DNA from: Onstottus_B arcticum
Lineage (GTDB): Bacteria; Acidobacteriota; Blastocatellia; UBA7656
Direction: 5' to 3'
Assembly: GCA_038040485.1 (NCBI GenBank)
Contig: JBBPIE010000010.1
Location: 132,456 to 196,455 of the forward strand
DNA: 64,000 nt
Shown here: piece by piece, positions 9,361 to 17,664 of the stretch
Layout of the letters: each line of letters starts with the position of its first letter
Position numbering within the stretch: the first letter of the stretch is position 1
The notes under the pieces: generated by a model
Database searches by the model: none
The model's input: only the letters and a program-made list of their open reading frames with translations
What the model was told of the DNA's origin: nothing
Made by a program: the position numbers and the translations under genes

Positions 9361-9488
9361 GAGGATGGAGGATGGAGGATGGAGGATGGAGGATAGAGGA
9401 TCGAGCATAGAGAATAGAGGATCGAGAATGGAAGATTGATAGCTCGACCTGCTAACCTCGATCCTCAATCCTCGATCCTCAATCCTCG
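9361..9488. repeat. Heptad repeat hairpin, GAGGATG family
   Basis: From 9361 the words GAGGATG (four times), GAGGATA, GAGGATC, GAGCATA, GAGAATA, GAGGATC and GAGAATG follow one another with an exact period of seven. A partly complementary arm of CGATCCTCAATCCT words occupies 9459-9488. The left end is eight bases after the stop of the small exported protein. The right arm supplies the last codons and the stop of the PLP decarboxylase on the opposite strand. Confidence 0.85.
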
Positions 9489-10946
9489 CAGTACGGCATT
9501 CAATTCATCCCACGCAAGGCGTACGTGCTCTTCAGTCGTACGAATATTCCCAATCGCAAGGCGTAGTGTCAGCTTCCCGTGAAGCTTCGTGTGAGAGAGG
9601 AACACCTTCCCTCTTCGGTTCACCTCGTCCATCAGCCGCTCATTCAGGGCGTCTAAAGTGGGCTGGTCCTTCAAGCCTGGCGGGTGAGCTCTGAAGCAAA
9701 CGAGACTGAACGGGACCGGCGCCAGCATCTCGAAGTCCTGGCTCTCACTTACCCAACCGGCGAACTCGCGAGCCAGCGCGATCTGATGCCGAAGCCGCGC
9801 TCGCAAACCTTCGACGCCGAAGTACCGCATCACAAACCAGAACTTCAACGCGCGAAAGCGACGGCCAAGCTGCGGCCCGTAATCCATGAAGTTCTTCACT
9901 TCGTCGCCTTGACCAGTTCGCAGATATTCGGGCACCAGGCTGAACGCGCTGCGAAGCACTTCCATCCTTCGACAGTACAGGACACTAAAATCGAACGGAA
10001 CAAACAGACCCTTGTGTGGATTCACGACCAAAGAATCGGCGCGGTCGCTTCCTTCAAGGACCCAACGCATCTCGGGGACGACCGCCGCCGAGCCTCCGTA
10101 GGCTGCGTCCACGTGCAGCCACAAGCCCTCGCCCTCGCAGATATCCGCGATCGCCGGGACCGGATCGATGCTTGTCGTCGAAGTGGTCCCCGTCGTCGCT
10201 ACAACACAGAACGGTATCCAGCCGTTTGCTCGGTCCTCAGCGATGGCTTCGGCAAGCGCCGCCGGGTCCATTCGAAAATCGGCGTCGCTTGTAATCTTGC
10301 GAAGACCCGACTGTCCGATGCCCAGCGTGATCGCCGACTTATCAACCGATGAGTGCACGTGTTCTGATGCATACATTCGGAGCTTCGCTCCGGTTGCTCC
10401 GAGCCCGTCTTCGCGCACTTTCAAGCCGGGAACGGCTTCGCGCGCCGCCGCAATCGCGCACAGCGTCGAGATCGAAGCCGTGTCATAGATCACGCCTCCG
10501 AATGACTCGGGCAGCCCGATCATCTGACGGAGCCAATCGAGCGTGACTTCTTCAAGCTCGGTCGCCGACGGCGAAGTCCGCCACAGCATCGCGTTGACGT
10601 TGAACGCGGCGCTCAACATCTCTCCGAGAATTCCGGGCGCCGAACCGCTGGTCGCAAAGTAAGCAAAGAAGCCCGGGTGATTCCAATGGGTGACGCCCGG
10701 AACGATTACGCGGTCGAGATCGGCAAGCATCCCTTCCATGGCTTCGCCGTGTTCGGGCGCGGCAAGCGGCAGCGTTTTCTTCAAGTCGCCGGGCTGGCTT
10801 TGAGAGAGGACCGGATAGCGCTCCGGGTGAGTGAGATAGTCGGCGATCCAATCGACCACTTGGTGGCCGTATCGCCGAAAGTCTTCTGAGCTCATGTCGC
10901 CAATGCTGTCGCTGGCTGAGATGCGTGGTTTTGCGCTTTCACTCAT
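9465..10946 (-). CDS. PLP-dependent group II amino-acid decarboxylase
   Basis: A 493-residue enzyme of the aromatic-L-amino-acid/glutamate decarboxylase family. HVDAAYGGSA contributes the Asp that contacts the pyridine nitrogen, and VVNPHKGLFVPFDFS contains the PLP-binding lysine. The family converts aromatic amino acids to amines with release of CO2; which amino acid is used cannot be read here. ATG 10946 is chosen; an in-frame ATG 60 bases upstream adds a poorly conserved extension. The final residues (GLRIED) are encoded by a GAGGATC-type repeat, so the natural C-terminus has been altered or extended by that element. Confidence 0.9.
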   Translation of the reverse strand: MSESAKPRISASDSIGDMSSEDFRRYGHQVVDWIADYLTHPERYPVLSQSQPGDLKKTLPLAAPEHGEAMEGMLADLDRVIVPGVTHWNHPGFFAYFATSGSAPGILGEMLSAAFNVNAMLWRTSPSATELEEVTLDWLRQMIGLPESFGGVIYDTASISTLCAIAAAREAVPGLKVREDGLGATGAKLRMYASEHVHSSVDKSAITLGIGQSGLRKITSDADFRMDPAALAEAIAEDRANGWIPFCVVATTGTTSTTSIDPVPAIADICEGEGLWLHVDAAYGGSAAVVPEMRWVLEGSDRADSLVVNPHKGLFVPFDFSVLYCRRMEVLRSAFSLVPEYLRTGQGDEVKNFMDYGPQLGRRFRALKFWFVMRYFGVEGLRARLRHQIALAREFAGWVSESQDFEMLAPVPFSLVCFRAHPPGLKDQPTLDALNERLMDEVNRRGKVFLSHTKLHGKLTLRLAIGNIRTTEEHVRLAWDELNAVLRGLRIED

Positions 10947-11009
10947 TCTTCTTTGTTGCTCCCAACCGCAAGGTGGCAAATAACTTGAGATAAGGTGCGG
11001 ATTCAAGTC

Positions 11010-11174
11010 AGCTCCGTCAGGAGCGCAATGTTTGTAGAATACCCGTACCGTAAATAGGTTGGAACTCCGCTAGGAGTGAAATGTTCGGCTCACTCCGAAC
11101 AACATTCCGCTCCTATCGGAGCTCCATCGGCGTTTACTTGCGGCCCTACAAACATCACGCTCCTAACGGAGCTT
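11010..11174. repeat. Inverted repeats with GCTCC(N)GGAGC cores
   Basis: Four short palindromes of the pattern GCTCCGTCAGGAGC lie at about 11011, 11066, 11111 and 11160. Those at the two ends carry ATGTTTGTAG or its complement CTACAAACAT, so the whole block is an imperfect large inverted repeat. It separates the decarboxylase start from the MqnC stop, and the last palindrome encodes the MqnC stop codon. Confidence 0.75.
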
Positions 11175-12275
11175 AGGTTTGGTTTGGGATACAGCATCGA
11201 CTCTCACATAGTCAGCCCGACGTTTTATTGGTATGAAACCCTCCGCGATTATTGAATCTCGAAGCATCATTTCCGTCGCTCGATGATTGGCTCCAGCCGG
11301 AGTGATCACGTTCTCTTCGATCATCGTGCTGCCCATATCGTTCGCGCCGTAGTGCAATCCTTCCCTTCCGACATCCAGTCCCTGGGTCAGCCACGACACC
11401 TGCACATTCGGAATGCTCGACAAGTAAAGCCGGCCGATAGCAAGCCATCTCAAATACTCGTCGCCCGGAACACGATCCGGAAAGATCTTGCCGATCGGCG
11501 TGTTGTCCGGCTGAAGCGTCCACGGTATAAACGAAACAAATCCCGGGTTCCTCTCTTGAAGCTCGCGCAGGCGCTCGAAGTGCAGGAGCCGCTGGTCCCG
11601 CGTCTCACCCATCCCGAACATCATCGTTGCCGTAGTCGGAATCCCCATCGAGTGCGCCACGTTCATCACATTCAGCCACTCTTCCGTGTTGCAATGCGTG
11701 CGGCGCTTGCGGCGAATCTCGTCGACGAGTATCTCCCCGCCTCCGCCCGGAATGGAATCAAGCCCCGCAGCTCGTAGCTCGCGAAGCACGCCTTCAACTC
11801 CCAATCCTGTGATCTTCGCAAGATGATCCAGCTCCGGCGGCGAGAAACAATGCAGGTGAATCTTGTATCGCGTCTTCAGTTCGCGCAGCAGCCCGGTGTA
11901 GTAGTCGAGTGAGAGATCCGGATGCAAGCCGCCCTGCATCAGCACTCCGCTTCCGCCAAGCTCGATCATCTCTTCGACCTTTTCAAAAATCTCTTCGTAG
12001 CTATGGACGTAGCCTTCGGGCGAGCCGGGCTTGCGATAGAACGCGCAGAACGTGCAGACCGACACGCAAACGTTCGAGTAGTTTATGTTTCGATCTACGA
12101 CGTAAGTCACGACTCCGTCGGGATGCAGCGAACGCCGAAACTGGTCCGCCAATCGGCCAAGCTCTTCGGTCGGCGCTGAGTCTTCGACCGCCTGCCATTC
12201 CTCGTAAGACAGGCGCTCGCCGAACCCGATCCGGCTCAGCAACTCTTCGACTTCAGTTCTTTCAATTGTTTTCAT
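11163..12275 (-). CDS. mqnC: Cyclic dehypoxanthine futalosine synthase (MqnC), radical SAM
   Basis: A 370-residue radical SAM enzyme of the futalosine pathway to menaquinone. C70, C74 and C77 (NVCVSVCTFCAFYRKPG) form the CX3CX2C cluster motif. Other family segments include YVVDRNINYSNVC, GGLHPDLSLDYY, SIPGGGGEILVDEIR, TATMMFGMGET and GANDMGSTMIEENV. The last is shared with MqnE, but the overall pattern fits MqnC better. It would cyclise dehypoxanthine futalosine to a spiro intermediate. ATG 12275 has GAGG upstream and is preferred to an ATG 36 bases earlier. The end (KLR, stop TAG) lies inside a GCTCCGTTAGGAGC repeat. No other mqn gene is nearby. Confidence 0.9.
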   Translation of the reverse strand: MKTIERTEVEELLSRIGFGERLSYEEWQAVEDSAPTEELGRLADQFRRSLHPDGVVTYVVDRNINYSNVCVSVCTFCAFYRKPGSPEGYVHSYEEIFEKVEEMIELGGSGVLMQGGLHPDLSLDYYTGLLRELKTRYKIHLHCFSPPELDHLAKITGLGVEGVLRELRAAGLDSIPGGGGEILVDEIRRKRRTHCNTEEWLNVMNVAHSMGIPTTATMMFGMGETRDQRLLHFERLRELQERNPGFVSFIPWTLQPDNTPIGKIFPDRVPGDEYLRWLAIGRLYLSSIPNVQVSWLTQGLDVGREGLHYGANDMGSTMIEENVITPAGANHRATEMMLRDSIIAEGFIPIKRRADYVRVDAVSQTKPKLR

Positions 12276-12293
12276 TTCGGGCCTCGACCGGGG

Positions 12294-12299
12294 ATTATA
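12294..12299 (-). promoter_or_regulatory. -10 element upstream of mqnC
   Basis: A perfect TATAAT hexamer on the minus strand lies 18 bases before the mqnC ATG at 12275, so transcription would begin about 10 bases before the start codon. No good -35 hexamer is seen at the usual distance. The short leader would still include the GAGG ribosome-binding site only partly, if at all. Confidence 0.4.
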
Positions 12300-12392
12300 G
12301 CCAAAAGACATGAGAAAGAGAAAAAGAACGCGATCGCTGAACTGAAGAGTGCCCGTTCAATCCTGTAATACCTCTAGCGTCATCCCTGTACG

Positions 12393-12468
12393 CTGGGAGC
12401 GCGGCCGTCCCGGCCGCTTCCTACCAAACCAATCATCCGGAAGGCGGCCGGGACGGCCGCGCTCCCAG
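12393..12468. repeat. GC-rich inverted repeat (CTGGGAGCGCGGCCGTCCCG)
   Basis: Two arms of about 29 bases, near-perfect complements of one another, flank an 18-base A/T-richer loop. Each arm begins CTGGGAGCGCGG and includes the internal palindrome GGCCGTCCCGGCC. A related half copy is at 49383-49409, where it overlaps the proposed start of the glycosyltransferase gene. The pattern fits a dispersed non-autonomous repeat. Confidence 0.8.
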
Positions 12469-12561
12469 GCTATGCACCGCCCCGATTCTGCTTTGATCCG
12501 GCATCATCGTGTGGTAAACGTAATTGTGCGAGGACCCCCATCGCATGAGACGAACTTACCA

Positions 12562-13479
12562 ATGGATGCATACCGCAAGGCGCAGAATCTGTCGCTGATC
12601 ATCCAGCCGGGCGACAGCTTCTTTCCGATGGTCGACGCGATCGACAGCGCGCAACACGAAATCAAGATGACCATCTTTCGCATGGACGATCCGATAGTCC
12701 GCGATGCGATGAGCTATGCCGTCGCCCGCGGCGTGAAAGTCCAGGCGTTGGTCGCGCCTTCTTCGAAAGGGTGGAACAAGAAGAACAAGAAGCTCGCTGA
12801 AGAGCTCACCAAGCTCGGCGTGGAAGTAAGAACGCCGAAGGCCGGGCGCGAAAAACTGAAGCGCTATCACTACAAGATCATGATGATCGATGACAAAGCG
12901 GCATTGATCCTGACTTTCAACCCGACCCAGCAAAACCTGCACTACGCGCGAGACTTCGGGCTGCTGGTCAAGGATCCCGACATCTCAACCGAGCTGAGCC
13001 GCTTGTTCGACTCCGATTGGCAGGGAACGAACTTCACACCTAAAGATTTGCCGCTGGTGATCAGTCCCGACAACAGCCGCGCCAAGTTAATTGCCCTGCT
13101 CGAGTCGGCGACTCACTCGATCAGGGTAATGGACGGAAAGATCGAGGATAAGCAGGTGTTGGGCCTGCTCCTGCGAAAAGCGTCAGCCGGCTGCAGCGTC
13201 AAGATGATCAGCAGCGACGACTATTACGATCAGGTGGTTCCGAGCCTCCAGGTGAAGACGCTGGCGCGATTCAGGCTTCATGCGAAATGCGTAGTAGTCG
13301 ACGGCCTGCGCTTCTTTGTTGGAAGCCAGAACCTGCGACGCGTCAGCATGGACGAGCGCCGCGAAGTCGGGATGATTGCCGAAGATGCGGCGATGGCGCA
13401 ACGAATCGAACGCGTGTTTGACGAGGACTGGAACAACGCCGCTGAAATGGCTGCCGTGAATGAGCAGAGAACGACTTAG
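12562..13479 (+). CDS. Phospholipase D-like protein (two HKD motifs)
   Basis: A 305-residue protein with both halves of a PLD active site. H103, K105 and D110 in HYKIMMID form the first HKD motif, followed by TFNPT. The second is HAKCVVVD, followed by GSQNL, near residue 240. The family includes phospholipases, cardiolipin synthases and nucleases; without membrane segments it is more likely a soluble phosphodiesterase than a cardiolipin synthase. ATG 12562 begins the recognisable domain; sequence upstream belongs to a GC-rich repeat. The stop is one base from the next heptad hairpin. Confidence 0.85.
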   Translation: MDAYRKAQNLSLIIQPGDSFFPMVDAIDSAQHEIKMTIFRMDDPIVRDAMSYAVARGVKVQALVAPSSKGWNKKNKKLAEELTKLGVEVRTPKAGREKLKRYHYKIMMIDDKAALILTFNPTQQNLHYARDFGLLVKDPDISTELSRLFDSDWQGTNFTPKDLPLVISPDNSRAKLIALLESATHSIRVMDGKIEDKQVLGLLLRKASAGCSVKMISSDDYYDQVVPSLQVKTLARFRLHAKCVVVDGLRFFVGSQNLRRVSMDERREVGMIAEDAAMAQRIERVFDEDWNNAAEMAAVNEQRTT

Positions 13480-13480
13480 G

Positions 13481-13575
13481 GATTTTGGATTTTAGATTTT
13501 GGATTTTGGATTGCCACGCCCGGAACGACACAGCAAGCGCGAGAATCCAAAATCCGAAATCTAAAATCCAAAATC
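13481..13575. repeat. Heptad repeat hairpin, GGATTTT family
   Basis: The left arm 13481-13512 is built of GATTTTG/GATTTTA words with a seven-base period. The right arm 13544-13575 is its reverse complement with a single mismatch in 32 positions. The loop is 31 bases. The element begins one base after the stop codon of the PLD-like gene and ends 16 bases before the next start. Confidence 0.9.
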
Positions 13576-13591
13576 GAGCAGGGTGTTTGCT

Positions 13592-13885
13592 ATGAACAAG
13601 CCTCACGTGACGAACTACAAGAGCGGAGATGAAATAAGCTATGCGATGCCGTCGGGGATGCTCTATGGAACGGTGGTCCGATTGCTGGGGGCCGGCGAGT
13701 CCGCTGCCGTTGAGATAGAGTTCGAAGGCGGCCGCAAGGAAATTAAGAAAGTGAAGGATCGCGCGTTGAACTTGTTGCGCCGGGCCAGCGGCTTGAGCGA
13801 AGAAGACGAACGCCATCCGGACCGCGAGCGCTTGCGAGACCCGGACATCGAGCGCATTCGCCGCAGCGATCAGCGAAGAAGGTAG
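13592..13885 (+). CDS. Small charged hypothetical protein
   Basis: A 97-residue protein without a recognised domain. The first 60 residues look like a small beta-barrel (YKSGDEISYAMPSGMLYGTV), the kind seen in hypermodified Tudor/SH3-like folds, and the last 35 are a strongly charged tail rich in Arg, Asp and Glu. ATG 13592 is preferred over an in-frame GTG nine bases earlier. It stands alone between two heptad hairpins. Confidence 0.6.
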   Translation: MNKPHVTNYKSGDEISYAMPSGMLYGTVVRLLGAGESAAVEIEFEGGRKEIKKVKDRALNLLRRASGLSEEDERHPDRERLRDPDIERIRRSDQRRR

Positions 13886-13910
13886 GAGGGTTTAGCCACA
13901 GAAACACAGA

Positions 13911-14022
13911 TGCAGTCCGTAGTCCGTAGTCCGTAGTCCGTAGTTTGAACGCGGGAGTCTCAGCCAGTTTGCCAACTACGGACTACTGACTACGGACTAC
14001 GGACCACGGACTACTGACTGCA
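13911..14022. repeat. Heptad repeat hairpin, GTAGTCC family
   Basis: The left arm 13911-13947 reads GCAGTCC then GTAGTCC three times, an exact seven-base period. The right arm 13974-14022 is made of ACTACGG/ACTACTG words and complements the left one. The same word builds the larger hairpin at 46203-46380. The element ends 14 bases before the VOC gene. Confidence 0.9.
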
Positions 14023-14036
14023 TTCAAGGTTGAACT

Positions 14037-14471
14037 ATGCTTTCCAACGCAGCTTTTCATCACCTCGAACTTCCCTGCGAAGACCTCGAAGTTGTAGAGC
14101 GCTTCTACACCGTCATCCTCGGCGCGCAAGTCTACATGCGCCGCGACGCCTCACGGCGGCCCGGTGTGCCGTTTGCCGGAACAATCACCGAAGCCGAACA
14201 AACCGGCTTTCAAATCGATGCGACTTACCTGAAGATCGGCGACTGCAGAATCGGTTTCCTCAAGCGGGAGCAGCTTCACGATCAGCGCGAGATCGACCAC
14301 CTTGCGTTCGTCATCGATGACAAAGACCTGGTATTGCTGGCGCGCCGCCTGACCGAATACAAGATCGAAGTCGTTGATCAGAACGCTGACCGGATGTTGA
14401 TTAAGGATCCGTTCGGGTTGATGCTGGAGTTGTGGCCGCGGCCTGTGCTTGCAAGGATGGGATTACTCTAG
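14037..14471 (+). CDS. VOC/glyoxalase superfamily protein
   Basis: A 144-residue protein with the vicinal-oxygen-chelate layout. AAFHHLELPCEDLEVVERFY supplies the first metal His and the typical first strand-helix. DQREIDHLAFVIDDKD supplies the second His region, and MLIKDPFGLMLELWP gives the closing Asp-Pro-Phe-Gly and Glu ligand. Members include glyoxalase I, dioxygenases and resistance proteins; the substrate here is unknown. ATG 14037 follows CAAGGTTGA. No obvious operon partners. Confidence 0.85.
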   Translation: MLSNAAFHHLELPCEDLEVVERFYTVILGAQVYMRRDASRRPGVPFAGTITEAEQTGFQIDATYLKIGDCRIGFLKREQLHDQREIDHLAFVIDDKDLVLLARRLTEYKIEVVDQNADRMLIKDPFGLMLELWPRPVLARMGLL

Positions 14472-14604
14472 CAGGCTGGTGAAAACAGTTCCTCGCCACT
14501 ATGCCCCAAACATTCAAAGGAGCACAAAGCCCACAATTCCATCTCAACTGAGTTGGTGAAGCTTAGTGTCTTTGAGTCTTGGTGGCGGCCAGAGCATTTG
14601 GATG

Positions 14605-15108
14605 TCAACCAAACAAACGGGCGACCAGTCTCATAAGCGGGGTTTGCCCGAGATTCTCCGGACGCAAGATCAAGATTATGTAGAGAATCCGCGCAAGGCC
14701 AAAGACCCCGAATGCTATCACGAAGTTTCGGACCAGCTTGAACCGCCAGGTCAACCTATCGATCGCGTCAACCGCTTCAGTCTTGCTCGCAAGAACCAGC
14801 GCCGCTCTCGCCCATATCAGCGCTAAGCCGAGGAACAGCAACGGTCCCAATGCATTGAATGCAACCGCGCCCAACAGGTCTCCCTTACCCAACGAGCAAA
14901 ACGAGTGAGTCAACCCGCAACCCGGACACGGCAAGCCCGTCATGTTCTTGAAACCACAGACCGTGAAGTAGTCGTCATACGGTCCTACAGCGTGCGGCTT
15001 GAACACGATGCTCGCGAGAACCACTAGCGACAAGCCCGCAAGCGTCAGCGCCGCGAGCTTTCTCGAATGCGTCTCCGCCGGCACCTCGTTCTGTACTATT
15101 GAACTCAT
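14605..15108 (-). CDS. DUF2752 membrane protein
   Basis: A 167-residue membrane protein with three or four hydrophobic segments and the DUF2752 signature GLPCPGCGLTHSFC near residue 58. The family is of unknown function and common in Bacteroidota, Acidobacteriota and actinobacteria. Its ATG overlaps the stop of the upstream alpha/beta hydrolase as ATGA, which indicates translational coupling. Confidence 0.85.
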   Translation of the reverse strand: MSSIVQNEVPAETHSRKLAALTLAGLSLVVLASIVFKPHAVGPYDDYFTVCGFKNMTGLPCPGCGLTHSFCSLGKGDLLGAVAFNALGPLLFLGLALIWARAALVLASKTEAVDAIDRLTWRFKLVRNFVIAFGVFGLARILYIILILRPENLGQTPLMRLVARLFG

Positions 15109-15932
15109 ATGGATCGTTGAAGACTGCGCCGGTCCGCGCCGTTGCTTCCGATGAAATCATCTACGAGCTTAACGAACTGGCCGGTGTATTCCAGCATTGG
15201 CAGAAATCCGCAGTCGTCGATCGTTGCGAGCTTGGCCGCTCGCGCAACAGCAAACAATCTCCGCGCTTCGGCAGCGCCCTTCTTGTCCTTCTCGCCGCAG
15301 ATGATCAGTGACGGCGAATCGCTTCGCTCGATGTACTCCTGCAACGCCGCGGCTGGCTCGCCTTCTGACGCCGAGAGGGCCGTCTCGTAAGCCGCTCTCG
15401 GGCTGAGGTTGGCAAAGTCGTAGTACAACTGGTCTCGATAAGGCTGCGGGGCCCGCCGAAACCGTCTCGTCAAAAGATTGCGAACCAACGGGTAGTTGGC
15501 CAGCTCGCGCAACGCAAGCGAAGCCGGCGTCAGCACCGCAAGACTCTTCACATCTTCGGGCCTCAGTCCGCGGCGCGGGCTCGCGACAACAAGCGATTTG
15601 ACGTCTTGCGGGTGAGCTTGGGCCGAGCGCGCGGCGACAAGCGCTCCAATGTCGTGCCCGACTACGACGGCGTCGTAAATGCCTGCGTGTTCGAGGATGG
15701 CTTGAAGGTCTTCGGCGTGATCGTCGATCGTGAATCGCGCGTCGAGCGAAGCCGGCTGCGAGCGCCCGACACCGCGCGCATCGTAGATCAAACACCGATG
15801 CTTGTCTTCAAGCTTAGCGACAACCGGTCTCCAGCACTCGCAAGACATCGCCCACCCGCTGACGAAGACAATGGGCGAGCCTTCTCCGGATAGCTCGAAG
15901 TACAGCGGTCCGTTCCTGGTCTCGATGATCAC
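15105..15932 (-). CDS. Alpha/beta hydrolase-fold protein with atypical active site
   Basis: A 275-residue alpha/beta hydrolase-fold protein. The nucleophile elbow reads VVGHDIGAL, so the nucleophile would be Asp, as in haloalkane dehalogenases and epoxide hydrolases. Two other expected residues are replaced: the oxyanion-region HG is SG (FVSGWAMSCECW), and the catalytic His in the usual GHxPxxE motif is Phe (CGFLPMLE, codon TTT). It may be a non-hydrolytic member or an inactive relative. The start is GTG 15932. Its stop overlaps the DUF2752 start. Confidence 0.8.
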   Translation of the reverse strand: MIIETRNGPLYFELSGEGSPIVFVSGWAMSCECWRPVVAKLEDKHRCLIYDARGVGRSQPASLDARFTIDDHAEDLQAILEHAGIYDAVVVGHDIGALVAARSAQAHPQDVKSLVVASPRRGLRPEDVKSLAVLTPASLALRELANYPLVRNLLTRRFRRAPQPYRDQLYYDFANLSPRAAYETALSASEGEPAAALQEYIERSDSPSLIICGEKDKKGAAEARRLFAVARAAKLATIDDCGFLPMLEYTGQFVKLVDDFIGSNGADRRSLQRSI

Positions 15933-16299
15933 GCGTGGAAAGAATGGCCGATTGTTCAGATCGCGTCAACCGGCCCGCACTCCCGAGCCGGACTATGCAG
16001 AAACGCGCGCGGGATCGGCAGTAACCACCTCGCTGTCGCTAACCCGATTCTGTGCCCGCCTTCCGGTCTGTCATTCGCGAGCGGATTTCGCTGGTGCGGC
16101 TCTGAGCGAAGAGCGGTTGCAATGAAATGGGTAGCGCAATGCCTTGGAGTCAGTCCAATCTAATTGAAGCCGTCTTTGGCCCTTCCATCGATCTCACATA
16201 GGAAAATAAAGGTTTATGAATTACCTAGGTGGATATTTGCGTCTAAATAGATTAGCGAATGATTCTATAGCCGTAATGGCAAAAGAGGAGGGTCGACTC
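15933..16299. other. Non-coding stretch with AT-rich right end
   Basis: No gene is supported between the GTG start of the leftward hydrolase and the rightward gene at 16300. The right 120 bases are clearly more AT-rich than their surroundings and contain TATAG near 16266, so they probably hold the promoter of the rightward gene. Confidence 0.4.
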
Positions 16300-16695
16300 A
16301 TGGCAAAGGGAAAAGAGAGCGTCGCCAAGTCCAAATCTAAGAATATTTGTGACCACATCGTACGTGGCTACTTCGGTCTCGGCGATCATGAACATGTCGT
16401 TCACGTCAGGAGTAACGCGGACTTCCTGCTTTATGTCTGGGCAAGAAACGTCGAGACCTCTCAGGGCGGCGTACAGATAATGACCCCTCCGAGTCAGTTC
16501 AGAACAAGTGGTTCAACAGGACCACAAGATGGCCTGGTTCTAGATGTTCCCGCGCAGACTGGTATGGACCTCGGCTGCATAGGAGCACGTAGCGGCGAGA
16601 CCATCGACGTTAGCAACGCGTTTGGCGCCAGAGTGACTGTATTTCTGACGGTGGTCACGGCGAAGGGCGCGACCGTCACGATGATCTCGGCATAG
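16300..16695 (+). CDS. Hypothetical beta-rich protein
   Basis: A 131-residue protein with no recognised domain. A short Lys/Ser-rich N-terminus is followed by alternating hydrophobic strands, suggesting a small beta-sandwich. There is no signal peptide. ATG 16300 is chosen because GAGGAGGG ends seven bases before it; two earlier in-frame ATGs lack a ribosome-binding site. Its leader is unusually AT-rich. Monocistronic. Confidence 0.65.
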   Translation: MAKGKESVAKSKSKNICDHIVRGYFGLGDHEHVVHVRSNADFLLYVWARNVETSQGGVQIMTPPSQFRTSGSTGPQDGLVLDVPAQTGMDLGCIGARSGETIDVSNAFGARVTVFLTVVTAKGATVTMISA

Positions 16696-16863
16696 CCGAG
16701 CCCGTCGCTGATCCGGAGGAACCCGCTACTGCCAAGCGGCGATATGACCAGACCCAGTCCGTTTGGTTAAGGTGCGCAGCGCGCACCGCCGCCCATCGCT
16801 GAGACATCTACGCCTATTTTGGCAGTTTTTCTTTCACCACTCCTCGGGGATACTCTCTGACTA

Positions 16864-17420
16864 ATGAAAGCTCTGCCTTACGATGACAAGGTTTGGATCA
16901 ACAATGATCCAAGCTTGATGGCATCTGCCGCGATGTTCTGCTTGCACAAGACAATGGTCTCAACGTCCTGGTGGTTGCTCATTTCGACGCCACTCTCACC
17001 GTCTTCGCAGCAACGCTCCGCGAGCGGGCGATCGACTTTCAGTCGTATCTGGCTTTTGACCGCAAGTCGCTCTGCGACATGAATCCACCCGGCAAACAAG
17101 GAAGAGTCCGGCTAGCGCTTTCCTCCTACTTCCACGCGGATCATTTCGCGGCTGAGCATCAATCCGATCGAGTCGGGCTGCGGGCGCTTATCATTGAGCA
17201 CCACCCTTTGAGGGTTAGGGATGACTCGCTCCTCAGCGCCCTTAGCGCTCTCGAATGTCGCAGCGAGATCAGTTTCCACTCGGCACTAACAGACCCGTTG
17301 CTACTTCAGTTCGGCGGAGCAAAGATAGAGGGCTTGTTGAGGCGAATGGGGCTCGATGAGACGGAGTGCGTTTCACATGAGCTGATAACCCGGGCAATAT
17401 GGGCAGCGCAGGAAAGATAA
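16864..17420 (+). pseudogene. Frameshifted SecA-NBD2-like gene
   Basis: An ATG frame from 16864 (KALPYDDKVWINNDPSL) loses sense near 16910, where another frame takes over (DGICRDVLLAQDNGLNVLVVAHF) and runs to 17420. Joining them needs one added base. The joined product resembles the second nucleotide-binding domain of SecA in outline: VLVVAHFDATL...LRERAIDF is like the SecA segment that follows LVGT, then IIEHHPLRVRDD, then DPLLLQFGGAKIEGLLRRMG, which parallels SecA's DDLMRLFGSERI. The known SecA ATPase half is absent. This is a family-level resemblance, not an identification. Decay or a sequencing error are both possible. Confidence 0.45.
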
Positions 17421-17664
17421 GCTCGCTGGTTAAACAAGAGATGCAAACACAGTCAGCGGAGGACTGGTTCAAGTTTAATCTAAGAGAGAAGCTTTGGTAG
17501 CCCCCAGTTTATGGGGATGCAACCAGTGCGTGAGTCGAGCGCTTTGCCGGATGATTGCGACGAACACGCGATAGTGTCGCCCAACGGCTACTTGCTCCAG
17601 CGGGCATCTGCAAGTCAGCCTTCAACCCCTCGTTCTATCATTCTTCCTGCAGGTGATCACAACG

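Noticed and set aside
13911..14022. Possible CRISPR array of GTAGTCC repeats
   Set aside because: Units are seven bases with no spacers and the array is an inverted repeat; no cas gene is present.
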